From Lachnospiraceae bacterium (GTDB lineage: Bacteria; Bacillota; Clostridia; Lachnospirales; Lachnospiraceae), in contig JAFQQI010000009.1 in the NCBI GenBank assembly GCA_017411305.1, positions 1 to 64,000 of the forward strand: DNA of 64,000 bases, read 5' to 3'. The notes beneath the pieces are model-generated. The model saw nothing but the letters and a program-made list of their open reading frames with translations. It did no database searches and was not told where the DNA came from. Below are positions 24,976 through 33,077 of this stretch, one piece after another (the first letter of the stretch is position 1; the number at the start of each line of letters is the position of its first letter). The position numbers were made by a program, and so were the translations under genes.

Positions 24976-25674
24976 ATGAACAGTGCACTTTTAACGATTG
25001 ATGACATTGCATCAAAAAACACACCTGCAATTGTAGATTATTTAAAGGAGAAGGGAATAAAACCAATTTTCTTTGCAACAGGAGAAAATGTAGAGCGCTA
25101 TTATGAAGAAGCACTTTATGTGATAAAAAACGGAATGATTGTAGGCAATCATAGTTATTCTCATCCTGCATTTTCTTCTTTGACATGGGAAGAATGCTTG
25201 GAAGAAATTGAAAAATGCGAGGCTGTGCTTAACAAATTATACCGTGACGGTGGTGTGGAGAGAGTATTTAGACCGTTCCGGTTTCCTTACGGAGATAAAG
25301 GCGGAGCAAATAAGGACGCATTGCAGAACTATTTCAAAGAAAAAGGATTTCATAAGGTAAATGACACCCACATTACATATCCATGGTGGAAAGAACAGAA
25401 CCTGAACACAGATATTGATACGTTCTGGACCTTTGATTTTGCAGAGTATAATATCCGTCAAGGCTCAGACTTTACCAAAGAATCCGTGTGGAAAAGAATG
25501 CATAATCCCAATCCTGAAACGGGAGCAGTTTTGTTTGCGGAGAACAACAGACACATTCTTCTTTTACATGCCCATGATGAAACAGAGGAACTGTTACCTG
25601 AGTATTATAAGCTGTTTATAGAGCATCTTTTAGAAAATGGATTGACTTTCGATGCACCGGGATTTTTGTGTTAA
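24976..25674 (+). CDS. Polysaccharide deacetylase (NodB-like), no signal peptide
   Basis: This protein of 232 residues has a compact NodB homology domain. It shows a divergent TIDD in place of TFDDGP (residues 7-10), the zinc histidines HSYSH (59-63), and FRPFRFPYGDKGG for motif 3. It lacks any signal peptide or membrane segment, so it may act on intracellular or small soluble substrates. AAGGAGAAG precedes the ATG, 16 bases after the dehydrogenase stop. A palindromic region with Fic operator repeats follows. Confidence 0.8.
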   Translation: MNSALLTIDDIASKNTPAIVDYLKEKGIKPIFFATGENVERYYEEALYVIKNGMIVGNHSYSHPAFSSLTWEECLEEIEKCEAVLNKLYRDGGVERVFRPFRFPYGDKGGANKDALQNYFKEKGFHKVNDTHITYPWWKEQNLNTDIDTFWTFDFAEYNIRQGSDFTKESVWKRMHNPNPETGAVLFAENNRHILLLHAHDETEELLPEYYKLFIEHLLENGLTFDAPGFLC

Positions 25675-25689
25675 TAATTGATGATAATA

Positions 25690-25769
25690 TAGAATCTGCA
25701 TATAATTTTTAAAATAATATGCAGATTCTATTGATTATTTGCATATAAAAAAGTAAAATATATGCAGAT
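25690..25769 (+). promoter_or_regulatory. fic promoter with repeated ATATGCAGAT motif
   Basis: TTGATT (25731) and TAAAAT (25754) are 17 bases apart. A perfect 14-base inverted repeat (25690-25703 and 25717-25730, containing ATCTGCATAT and ATATGCAGAT) sits directly upstream. A further ATATATGCAGAT overlaps the -10 end (25758-25769), and a partial TTTGCATATA lies in the spacer. Several copies of one motif over a promoter indicate a repressor site, possibly bound by the Fic protein's own C-terminal winged helix. The hairpin may also end the upstream transcript. Confidence 0.65.
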
Positions 25770-25783
25770 AAGGGAGTGAATAT

Positions 25784-26842
25784 ATGCATATATTTGATTA
25801 TTCTTTTTTGGACAATGGATTATTACCGGCAGGAATTGTAAATTTAACTTCAACAATCAGTGCCCTTGCAGCACTGGCTAACGAACGAAGAAATAACAAC
25901 CAAAGCGTATACACACAATTAGAATCAATTGCGAGAGTACAATCTGTAAAAAACTCAAATGCAATTGAAGGAATAATAACAACTGATGTCAGAATAGCTG
26001 AAATTGTAAACGGTAACAGTGAACCTCTTAATCACAATGAGATGGAAATCGCCGGATATAGAGATGCTCTTGACGAAATACATCGCTCTTATAAGTTGCT
26101 TCCGGTAAGCGAAGAGACGGTTTTGCATATGCACAAAGTAATGCTTAACAATGCGAATTATGCGCATGGGGGACAATATAAAGCTGAAGATAACCTCATT
26201 ATGGAGGTTGATTCTTCCGGAAGAAGAACTATCCGTTTCAAACCGATTCCGGCATCCGACACAAAGGAAGCTATGGAACAATTATTGTTGGCATATATAG
26301 ATGCCCGAAATAATGCAAATATCAATCAATTATTATTGATACCATGCGTGATATTAGATTTTTTGTGTATCCATCCGTTCAGTGACGGTAATGGAAGAGT
26401 TTCCAGATTGCTTACTTTGCTGCTTTTATACAAAAGTGAATATGATATATGCAAATATATATCTTTTGAAGAACAAATCAATTATGCAAGAGATGCATAC
26501 TATCAGGCATTATATGAGTCATCACAGGGATGGCACGAAAGTAAAAATTCCTATATATCCTTTATGGAGAATTTTTTGATGACTCTATATAAATGTTATA
26601 AAGAATTAGACCAACGCTTTTCAACGATTAACGGAAAACGTTTGAAGAAAAATGAACGGATAGAACAGACAGTATTAAATAGCATATTACCGATATCTAA
26701 GTCTGAAATCTGCAGATTTCTGCCGGATGTTAGTGTTACAACGGTAGAAGCTGTACTAGGTAAAATGGTGAAAGCAGGAACTGTACGAAAGCTTGGTCAG
26801 GCCAGAAATATAAAATATGTGAATGCAAAGTATGTAAAGTAG
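25784..26842 (+). CDS. Fic family protein (AMP transferase, class II, with C-terminal wHTH)
   Basis: This 352-residue protein has an N-terminal inhibitory helix S-N-A-I-E-G (about 58-63), which matches the S/T-x-x-x-E-G motif of class II Fic proteins. The Fic core motif HPFSDGNGRVSR (about 197-208) has all catalytic residues. The last 80 residues look like a winged helix (KSEICRFLPDVSVTTVEAVLGKMVKAGTVRKLG), so DNA binding and self-regulation are possible. Fic enzymes transfer AMP to a hydroxyl of a target protein; the target is unknown. GGGAGTG precedes the ATG. Confidence 0.92.
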   Translation: MHIFDYSFLDNGLLPAGIVNLTSTISALAALANERRNNNQSVYTQLESIARVQSVKNSNAIEGIITTDVRIAEIVNGNSEPLNHNEMEIAGYRDALDEIHRSYKLLPVSEETVLHMHKVMLNNANYAHGGQYKAEDNLIMEVDSSGRRTIRFKPIPASDTKEAMEQLLLAYIDARNNANINQLLLIPCVILDFLCIHPFSDGNGRVSRLLTLLLLYKSEYDICKYISFEEQINYARDAYYQALYESSQGWHESKNSYISFMENFLMTLYKCYKELDQRFSTINGKRLKKNERIEQTVLNSILPISKSEICRFLPDVSVTTVEAVLGKMVKAGTVRKLGQARNIKYVNAKYVK

Positions 26843-26893
26843 AATATATTATTCCGCATGAAGAAAATATAAAAAGACTTTTGGAGGAAGCTT

Positions 26894-27448
26894 ATGGATA
26901 AACAGTTTGGCATTTTATTATTGGATTGTGTACATTCCGATTTTTTTGAGCAAGAGAATATTCGTAATTTGCCTGAACATGAGGTTTATGAAGAAATGTA
27001 TTTGCCATTGCATGAATTCAATCCTAAGCAATATGACAAAAAAATGGACGATGCAATTACTTTCGGATATTATGACGGTGGTATTGATGAACTATTGGAA
27101 GCAGTAAAGAAAGTGATTCCTGAATGGGTTCAATATTATGACAATAAGCAGAGAGTATATTGTGGTTTTATAGACGGAAAGATTGCCAGCTTTTGTCTTG
27201 TTGAGGATATGGGCGTACATAATATATACGGTCGCAAGATCAAATTAGGAGGTCCCGGATGTGTGGGAACGATTCCGGAATATCGTCACAGCGGAATTGG
27301 ACTGACTATGGTTAAAAATGTAACTCAGATTTTGAAGGATGAAGGCTATGACTATAGTTATATCCATTATACCGGTGTGGCGCCTTGGTATGCAAAGCTT
27401 GGATATCAGACTACACCTAAGTGGAATAAGAATGGCCCCTGTGCTTAA
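26894..27448 (+). CDS. GNAT family N-acetyltransferase
   Basis: This protein of 184 residues has the acetyl-CoA loop VGTIPEYRHSGIGLTMVKNVTQIL and the closing strand YIHYTGVAPWYAKLGYQTTPKW. The N-terminal 90 residues are helical and unlike the shorter GNATs nearby. GGAGG lies 8 bases before the ATG. The substrate is unknown. It opens the second stretch of small accessory genes. Confidence 0.8.
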   Translation: MDKQFGILLLDCVHSDFFEQENIRNLPEHEVYEEMYLPLHEFNPKQYDKKMDDAITFGYYDGGIDELLEAVKKVIPEWVQYYDNKQRVYCGFIDGKIASFCLVEDMGVHNIYGRKIKLGGPGCVGTIPEYRHSGIGLTMVKNVTQILKDEGYDYSYIHYTGVAPWYAKLGYQTTPKWNKNGPCA

Positions 27449-27552
27449 GCAGATTTATCGAAAATTCCACCTAAATTCTCCAATTAAGGGATGTTGTTTT
27501 TGATGGAAAAAGATAGTATTTCTTTAGAAACAATAAACGGGAGGTAAAGGAA

Positions 27553-28016
27553 ATGAACCAATTAGTGACAGGGAAATTTATATCACAAAAGAGGAAGGAA
27601 AAAAATTTAACACAGGAGCAATTGGCAGAAAAACTTGGAGTATCTAATAAAACAGTTTCAAAATGGGAAACGGGTAAATGTATGCCGGATTATTCTGTGG
27701 TTAAGAGTTTATGTGAAGAATTAGAAATTTCAGTTGCAGAATTGATGGATGGAGAAGCAGCAGAAGAAAAAAGCGTTCGTACATATGATGAGGAACAGAT
27801 TATGGATTTATTAAGAAGAACGCAGGAATTAGAGAAGCAAAAAAATACATTATATGGAATCGTGTTAATAGTAATGGGAATTGCGTTACTGGCACTTTCG
27901 CATACACTTGGTGGCACCGCTTTACAAGATTTTTTTCAGGGCTTATGTTAGGTCTTTCAATCGGAGAAATGTTAGTCGGTGTTTATTTAGTAGGAAGAAG
28001 TATAGCGGGTAGATAA
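27553..28016 (+). pseudogene. XRE regulator with C-terminal membrane segments, frameshifted
   Basis: An intact helix-turn-helix (residues 5-60, QEQLAEKLGVSNKTVSKWETGK) is followed by a linker and one membrane helix (LYGIVLIVMGIALLALSH). The frame stops at 27951 after a run of seven Ts. Adding one T restores DFFSGLMLGLSIGEMLVGVYLVG through 28016, which completes a second hydrophobic segment typical of this family. The shift could be a real inactivation, a slippery phase-variable tract or a sequencing error. GGGAGG precedes the ATG. The truncated 132-residue product would still bind DNA. Confidence 0.7.
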
Positions 28017-28046
28017 CTTCAATTTGTAAGGAATCGGGAGGAAATC

Positions 28047-28481
28047 GTGGTAAGAATAGCGACGGCAAATGATGCAGAGCAATTAAGTATTCTGAATGAA
28101 GAATTCAATGGTAAAGATGAAACAACTGTTGAACATATCAAAGAGTTCCTTTTACATAACGAGCAGGAGGTAGTTGTTGTAGATGATGAAAACGGAGTAT
28201 TGACCGGATTTATTTGTGTACAGCTTAAGAAATCATTTTGCTATGATGTATACACGGCAGAGGTTACGGAAGTATATGTAAATCCGCTGCATAGAAGAAG
28301 GGGAATTGCAAGTGCAATGATAACCTTTGCAGAAGATTATTGCAACAGAAACTACCCGCTTTATAAATTTGAGCTTTTGACAGGAAAAGAAAATATGATA
28401 GCACAGTCTGTGTACCGTAAGCTTGGTTATGAGGATGATAAAGAGCTCCATTTTACAAAACGGACAGGAAAAGGTGTTTGA
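28047..28481 (+). CDS. GNAT family N-acetyltransferase
   Basis: The 144-residue protein starts at GTG with GGGAGG 6 bases upstream. Motif A, VTEVYVNPLHRRRGIASAMITFAEDYC, and the C-terminal YRKLGYEDDKELHFTK are clear GNAT features, similar in style to aminoglycoside 3-N-acetyltransferase type I and related small enzymes. Substrate specificity cannot be assigned. The GrpB-like gene starts 14 bases after the stop with a strong ribosome site. Confidence 0.82.
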   Translation: MVRIATANDAEQLSILNEEFNGKDETTVEHIKEFLLHNEQEVVVVDDENGVLTGFICVQLKKSFCYDVYTAEVTEVYVNPLHRRRGIASAMITFAEDYCNRNYPLYKFELLTGKENMIAQSVYRKLGYEDDKELHFTKRTGKGV

Positions 28482-28494
28482 GAGGAGGCGCAAA

Positions 28495-29055
28495 ATGGGT
28501 AAAAAACTATCAGAAATGACTCTGAAAGAACTGTGGCAGTTGTTTCCCATCTTTTTAACAGAGCATCAAAGCTGTTGGAAAGAATGGTATGAGCAAGAAG
28601 CAGCATTTGTGAAGAATGTCATCCCTAAGGCTAAGAGAATAAGTCATATAGGCAGCACGGCAATCAGCTCCATATGGGCGAAACCGATTATTGATATTCT
28701 TGTGGAGGTTTCAAAAGAATGTGATTTGCCTGATATCAAGGACGCATTGGTAAGTAGTGGCTATATTTGCATGAGTCAAAGCACGGATAGAATTTCTTTT
28801 AATAAAGGATATACGGAAAACGGATTTGCTGAAAAAGTGTTCCATTTGCATTTAAGGTATGTGGGAGACAATGATGAATTATATTTCAGGGATTATCTTG
28901 TGGAACATCCCGATATTGCAGCAGAATATGAGAAAATGAAGTTAATGCTGTGGAAGGAATATGAGCATAACAGAGACGGATATACCAATGCTAAGACGGA
29001 GTTTGTACAGCAATATACGGAAAAAGCAAAATTATTGTACGAAAGCAGATATTAG
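28495..29055 (+). CDS. GrpB family protein (nucleotidyltransferase-like)
   Basis: This 186-residue protein of the GrpB/UPF0157 family has a nucleotidyltransferase-like fold. It shows the family core RISHIGSTAISSIWAKPIIDILVEV, VFHLHLRYVGDNDELYFRDYLVEHP and the C-terminal YEKMKLMLWKEYEHNRDGYTNAKTEFVQQ. The biochemical role is not established. ATG 28495 follows AGGAGG; the open frame upstream of it belongs to the overlapping GNAT gene. Confidence 0.88.
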   Translation: MGKKLSEMTLKELWQLFPIFLTEHQSCWKEWYEQEAAFVKNVIPKAKRISHIGSTAISSIWAKPIIDILVEVSKECDLPDIKDALVSSGYICMSQSTDRISFNKGYTENGFAEKVFHLHLRYVGDNDELYFRDYLVEHPDIAAEYEKMKLMLWKEYEHNRDGYTNAKTEFVQQYTEKAKLLYESRY

Positions 29056-29081
29056 AGGATTTAGCTTGCGGAGGGAACGAT

Positions 29082-29579
29082 ATGTATTTTAAGTATTGTG
29101 CAAAGTGTGGAGAAAAACTAAACGATATTAAGTGTGGGGATGATTTTTGCAAGATATGTCCTTCCTGTAAGCAAATTTATGGTAGTAGTCCCTTTCCTGT
29201 TGTTGAAGTATTGGTGGTAAATGAGTTTAATGAGATTTTATTGTTAAAGCAAAATTATATATCAGAATCAAAATGGACAGTAGTTTCAGGCTATGTTAAC
29301 GATGCAGAGACGCTTGAAGAAGCAGTTGCCAGAGAAGTAAAAGAAGAAACCGGACAAACTGTTATAAAATGTCAATACATATCCAGCTATTACTTTGAAC
29401 CTAAGCAGTTAATTATGATTGGTTTTTTGGTTTATGTGAATAAGGCAGAATTTAGTATATCGAGTGAAGTAAATGATATTCGTTGGTACAAAATAGACGA
29501 AGTCGATGCAGTGATTGCAAGAGAAAATAATTGTTCCGGTATGCATTTTGACAAATGCCGTCCGTATCTGGAGAATTAA
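29082..29579 (+). CDS. Nudix hydrolase with N-terminal zinc ribbon (second copy)
   Basis: The 165-residue protein has an N-terminal cysteine-rich ribbon (Cys6, Cys9, Cys26, Cys29) and a full Nudix box at 70-92 (G-x5-E-x7-RE-V-K-EE-T-G). It shares domain order, the LLxQNY strand and YISSY segment with the gene at 3810, so the two are paralogues or parallel acquisitions. The substrate is unknown. GGAGG lies before the ATG. Confidence 0.86.
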   Translation: MYFKYCAKCGEKLNDIKCGDDFCKICPSCKQIYGSSPFPVVEVLVVNEFNEILLLKQNYISESKWTVVSGYVNDAETLEEAVAREVKEETGQTVIKCQYISSYYFEPKQLIMIGFLVYVNKAEFSISSEVNDIRWYKIDEVDAVIARENNCSGMHFDKCRPYLEN

Positions 29580-29604
29580 TGAACGAGAAAGGGTTAATAA
29601 AGAA

Positions 29605-30003
29605 ATGTACTATGTTTCAACAGAAAAGAAAATAGATATTCGACAACTGATGAAGTTAATGAAGCAAACCTATTGGGCGCCGGAACGGTCAGAAGAGGAT
29701 GTTCTTACCGCTGTCAAAAATTCGATTTCATTCGGTGCATTTGATGAAGAAGACAATCTTGTGGGATTTGCCAGAGTGGTAACAGACTTCGTGTCAATTT
29801 GGTATTTGTGTGATGTAATTGTAGATGAAAAACACAGAGGGCAAGGAATAGGGAAAATGCTTATTTCTGCAGTGGCATCTGATGAGCGTTTTGCAAAAGC
29901 ATCTGCTTTGTTAAAGACCAAAGATGCACATGGTCTGTATAGGAAATATGGTTTTATGGATGTGGATGCTAATAGAGTAATGTATAGGGAGAAAAGGGAT
30001 TAA
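29605..30003 (+). CDS. GNAT family N-acetyltransferase
   Basis: This small protein of 132 residues has the GNAT A motif LCDVIVDEKHRGQGIGKMLISAV and the ending KDAHGLYRKYGFMDVDANRVMYR, characteristic of the YitI/YhhY-like short acetyltransferases. ATG 29605 is used because upstream in-frame sequence belongs to the Nudix gene. The ribosome site is poor (GGGTTAATAAAGAA). The gene is followed by an unusual 458-base gene-free gap. Confidence 0.78.
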   Translation: MYYVSTEKKIDIRQLMKLMKQTYWAPERSEEDVLTAVKNSISFGAFDEEDNLVGFARVVTDFVSIWYLCDVIVDEKHRGQGIGKMLISAVASDERFAKASALLKTKDAHGLYRKYGFMDVDANRVMYREKRD

Positions 30004-30019
30004 GAGAAATCATAATACT

Positions 30020-30303
30020 AGGATAAATTTGTTTTTTTTGGTGTTTTATCCTGGAAAAATGTTAGCTTTTTTATGAAAACATGAAAGGTGTATGGGCAAA
30101 GTAGGATAAGATTTCGATTTTTGAAAAATTATCCTATATTTTGACAGAAAAAGCTTTAATTGAGACGCGATGTTTAAGAAAATACAGGATAAAATGACAA
30201 ATGCATATGATCTTATCCAATGAAAGATTTACATAAAATCGACAAAGCGTCTTTACATGTCAAAAAAGTAGGATAGAAATAGAATTATTGGAATTATTAT
30301 CCG
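30020..30303. repeat. Phased array of four AGGATAA...TTATCC inverted-repeat units
   Basis: Four units each pair AGGATAA (AGGATAG in the last) with TTATCC over 19-20 unrelated bases. They start at 30020, 30103, 30186 and 30270, a spacing of 83, 83 and 84. Exactly 50 bases lie between successive units. The sequence inside and between units is not conserved, so this is not a CRISPR array or a simple tandem repeat. Each unit could be a short RNA hairpin or a two-headed protein site. The gap 30004-30461 contains no supported gene. Confidence 0.75.
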
Positions 30304-30461
30304 TTGGTTCGGGAAATTGCTCTGCTCATAGGATTTCGAATCATTACTAAGAGGAAAATGTCTATTGGGCAAATGCATATACATCAACATACAATGCTAA
30401 TCGGGAATAGACACAAATATGTGGAGGATATTTAAGTAAATTTTAATCTTGAGGAGGCAAT

Positions 30462-31067
30462 ATGGCAAATTTAATTATCATATGCGGTCCCCAGGCCGTA
30501 GGCAAGATGACTGTTGCGGAAAGCTTAAGAGACAAGCTAAAGTATAATTTGATGATGAATCATGACAGTATTGAGATATCAGATAAAATATTCGGCTTTG
30601 CAACTCCGGCCCAGCATGAGTTTAATGCTATTTTTCGGGAAAAAGCATTTGAGATGGCAGTTAAGCATAACGTGGACCTGCTGTTTACTTATGTTTGTGC
30701 ATTTGAAATGCAGCAGGAGAGAGAATACCTGACCGGATTAGCCGATTTGTTTCAGGCAAATGGTGGGAATTTTTATTTTGTGGAGCTAAGTGCAGATTTA
30801 GAAACCAGACTTGAGAGAAACGAAACCCCTCACCGGATGGAAATGAAAGCTTCTAAAAGAGATGTTGAATGGAGCAAGACCAATCTTTTGCGTGATGCCA
30901 AGAAGCATAAGCTCAATTCAGAGGATGATGAGGTATGGTTTGAAAATCACATCAAAATAGATAATACAAATTTAGAGCCTGATGAGGTTGCTGATATGAT
31001 TATCAGAAAGTTTGCCCTTGCAGCAAATGATAAAGAAGAAAAGGAATACCGGTTTGGTGTACATTAA
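30462..31067 (+). CDS. P-loop kinase-like ATPase
   Basis: This protein of 201 residues has a P-loop GPQAVGKMT (9-17), a Walker B-like hydrophobic stretch VDLLFTYVCAF and a late arginine-rich lid region (RLERNETPHRMEMKASKR). This resembles small-molecule kinases such as shikimate or chloramphenicol phosphotransferase-like proteins. No specific substrate is evident. GAGGAGG precedes the ATG. It is the first gene after the inverted-repeat array and could be controlled by it. Confidence 0.8.
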   Translation: MANLIIICGPQAVGKMTVAESLRDKLKYNLMMNHDSIEISDKIFGFATPAQHEFNAIFREKAFEMAVKHNVDLLFTYVCAFEMQQEREYLTGLADLFQANGGNFYFVELSADLETRLERNETPHRMEMKASKRDVEWSKTNLLRDAKKHKLNSEDDEVWFENHIKIDNTNLEPDEVADMIIRKFALAANDKEEKEYRFGVH

Positions 31068-31096
31068 TCGAGGAAAGCGGTAGAGGATAATTTCAA

Positions 31097-31669
31097 ATGG
31101 ATATAGAAATCAGAGTTGCAAGAGAAGAAGATGTAAAAGAATTATTAAATATCTATGCCTATTATGTTGCAAATACAGCAATTACTTTTGAACATGAAGT
31201 GCCGACGATAGAAGAATTTACCGGCAGAATAAAAGAGACACTTAAGCAATATCCCTATTTGGTGGCATTGATTGACGGAAAGATAGCAGGATATATTTAT
31301 GCAGGCAGATTCAGAACAAGGGCATCTTATGCGTGGAGTGCATCTACATCCGTATACATAGATAAGAAGTATCGCCGGATGGGAATCGGAAAGATGCTTT
31401 ATGAAGAGCTTGAAAGCATTTTGGCAAAACAAAATATTATTAATGTATATGCCGGTATTGCCAGTCCGGTACAAGAGGATGAATATCTTACACGAAACAG
31501 TGAATATTTTCATGAGTCTATAGGCTACAAGATGGTTGCAAAATATCATGAATGCGCAAGTAAATTTGGCAAATGGTACGATTTGATTGAAATGGAAAAA
31601 ATAATAGGAGAGCGTTCCTGTCCGCCGAAGGAGTTTGTTCCGTTTAAAAAATTGATTGATGAGAGATAA
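31097..31669 (+). CDS. GNAT family N-acetyltransferase (phosphinothricin acetyltransferase-like)
   Basis: This 190-residue protein has the pattern of the Pat/YncA subgroup: IRVAREEDVKELLNIYAYYV, TAITFEHEVPTIEEF, FRTRASYAWSASTSVYIDKKYRRMGIGKMLYEEL and FHESIGYKMVAKYHECASKFGKWYDLIEMEK. The subgroup acetylates amino-acid-like or small amine compounds; the substrate here is unproven. It is 29 bases downstream of the kinase-like gene. Confidence 0.87.
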   Translation: MDIEIRVAREEDVKELLNIYAYYVANTAITFEHEVPTIEEFTGRIKETLKQYPYLVALIDGKIAGYIYAGRFRTRASYAWSASTSVYIDKKYRRMGIGKMLYEELESILAKQNIINVYAGIASPVQEDEYLTRNSEYFHESIGYKMVAKYHECASKFGKWYDLIEMEKIIGERSCPPKEFVPFKKLIDER

Positions 31670-31700
31670 ATTCTGATACATATAAGGAGATAAAGGAAAA

Positions 31701-32324
31701 ATGAATATCATTCCCTTTTCAGATGAAATGGATAAATATTTAAAAGCTGATGATGTAATTGATTTTGGAAATGAAGAGATTACACAGCTGGCTGATGCAT
31801 TATTTCAAAAAGCAGATAGTGAGCTAGATTATATTAAAATAGCATATGAATTTGTCAGAGACCATATTTTTCATTCGGCAGATAAAAACGAGGATATGCT
31901 TACATGTACCGCTTCAGAAGTACTGAAAGCAGGTCACGGAATTTGCTTTGCCAAATCGCATTTACTTGCAGCTTTATTACGTTGTAAATCCATCCCTACA
32001 GGATTTTGCTATCAGAAGTTGATTTTAGACGATGAAACAGCACCTGTCTTAATATATCACGGACTTAACGGAGTTTATCTGAAGGAATATAAAAAGTGGA
32101 TACGCTTGGATGCGAGAGGCAATAAAACCGGTGTAAACGCGCAGTTTTCCATAGAAACGGAACAGCTTGCTTTTCCCATACGCCCGGAAATGGGAGAGGA
32201 AGATGATTTCGTGGTATACCCTGAACCGGATGTGAAGGTATTGGAAAAAATAAGAGGGAATAAAACAAGAACAGAGCTTTGGGATAATCTTCCTACTGAA
32301 CTGGGATATTTAACAAGAGAGTAG
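31701..32324 (+). CDS. Transglutaminase-like domain protein (second copy)
   Basis: This protein of 207 residues has a complete Cys-His-Asp triad: Cys82 in AGHGICFAKS, His120 in LIYHGLNGVY and Asp137 in WIRLDARG. It resembles the transglutaminase-like cysteine protease group found as single genes in Firmicutes. It is distinct in length and sequence from the protein at 6938 although of the same superfamily. AAGGAGATAAAGG precedes the ATG. Confidence 0.85.
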   Translation: MNIIPFSDEMDKYLKADDVIDFGNEEITQLADALFQKADSELDYIKIAYEFVRDHIFHSADKNEDMLTCTASEVLKAGHGICFAKSHLLAALLRCKSIPTGFCYQKLILDDETAPVLIYHGLNGVYLKEYKKWIRLDARGNKTGVNAQFSIETEQLAFPIRPEMGEEDDFVVYPEPDVKVLEKIRGNKTRTELWDNLPTELGYLTRE

Positions 32325-32365
32325 ACAAAGAATAATAATTGTATTGATATGAAGAGGTAGTGCAA

Positions 32366-32719
32366 ATGAAAAATATGAAGAGTAACAAAGAGTTCTGGAA
32401 TGCATTAGATGAACTGATTAGCAGTTCTGAAATCGTCATTGACAGACCAAAAGGAACTGTACATCCCCAATATCCTAATTTTATTTATAGAGTAAATTAT
32501 GGCTATTTGAAAAACACTACGTCAATGGATGGTGCAGGAATCGATGTGTGGGTAGGAACCGGCGATAAAAAAGTAGATGCGGTCATGTGTACGGTTGACT
32601 TAATGAAAAAAGATTCCGAAATAAAAGTATTAATAGGATGCACAGAGGAAGAAAAAGCCATTGTATATCAAACACATAACGAATCACCATATATGAAAGG
32701 TATTTTGATATATAGATAG
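32366..32719 (+). CDS. Inorganic pyrophosphatase-like protein
   Basis: The 117-residue protein contains IVIDRPKGTVHPQYPNFIYRVNYGYL followed by MDGAGIDVWVG, which resembles the substrate-binding and metal-binding parts of family I inorganic pyrophosphatases. It is shorter than typical members (about 170 residues) and has fewer acidic metal ligands, so true pyrophosphatase activity is uncertain. ATG 32366 has GAAGAGG 8 bases upstream; an in-frame GTG at 32360 is less likely. Confidence 0.72.
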   Translation: MKNMKSNKEFWNALDELISSSEIVIDRPKGTVHPQYPNFIYRVNYGYLKNTTSMDGAGIDVWVGTGDKKVDAVMCTVDLMKKDSEIKVLIGCTEEEKAIVYQTHNESPYMKGILIYR

Positions 32720-32723
32720 TAAA

Positions 32724-32843
32724 AAAGCAGGAAGGGTATCTGCAAAAGGACATCCCCATAATCCACTGTACTTAAAAGCGGATTCCAAGTTAGAGATTTT
32801 TGATATGACTGCTTATACGAAGAAGATATGTAATATAGTTTAA
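32724..32843 (+). pseudogene. DUF1643 C-terminal relic
   Basis: In the gap after the pyrophosphatase-like gene one frame reads KGHPHNPLYLKADSKLEIFDM before a stop at 32841. This matches the conserved end of DUF1643 proteins (G-H-P-x-x-P-L-Y-L). There is no N-terminal part or start. I infer the remnant of a deleted gene. Confidence 0.55.
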
Positions 32844-32851
32844 ACTTTTAT

Positions 32852-32880
32852 ATGCCGCAGGTAGTTTTTGCTTGCGGCAT
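32852..32880 (+). terminator. Hairpin after DUF1643 relic
   Basis: An 8-base stem (ATGCCGCA / TGCGGCAT) with a 13-base loop is visible. No T-run follows, so terminator function is uncertain. The sequence from 32881 to 33030 shows nothing else. Confidence 0.45.
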
Positions 32881-33032
32881 TAATAATATTCTGATACAGT
32901 AAGGTTACTGCGAGAAAAATTCTAATTAATTGAAGTAATATAAATATCTGACATTCATTCAGTATTTCGCTGAAAAATTCATTATTAGTTCATTATAAAA
33001 GACCTAAACAGCCAAAGAGTCACTTGTTTTGA

Positions 33033-33061
33033 TTGACACCATATATGGTGCCATATATAAT
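33033..33061 (+). promoter_or_regulatory. Consensus promoter and palindromic operator of hicAB
   Basis: A perfect TTGACA and perfect TATAAT with a 17-base spacer precede the hic locus. The 14-base palindrome CACCATATATGGTG (33037-33050) overlaps the -35 and spacer, the usual place for a HicB operator, and a partial repeat CCATATAT follows it. Confidence 0.75.
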
Positions 33062-33077
33062 GAAAGGAGAAAAATAT

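Noticed and set aside
30004-30461. CRISPR array
   Set aside because: The period is regular, but only 6-7 bases at the unit ends are conserved. The inner 19-20 bases differ in every unit and no cas genes are present.
31145-31711. Long open frame antisense to the acetyltransferase at 31097
   Set aside because: It is a shadow of the GNAT coding sequence, with unlikely composition and no start context.
32881-33030. Possible gene or RNA in the gap before hicAB
   Set aside because: AT-rich sequence without a frame, repeat or stable hairpin; nothing could be supported.
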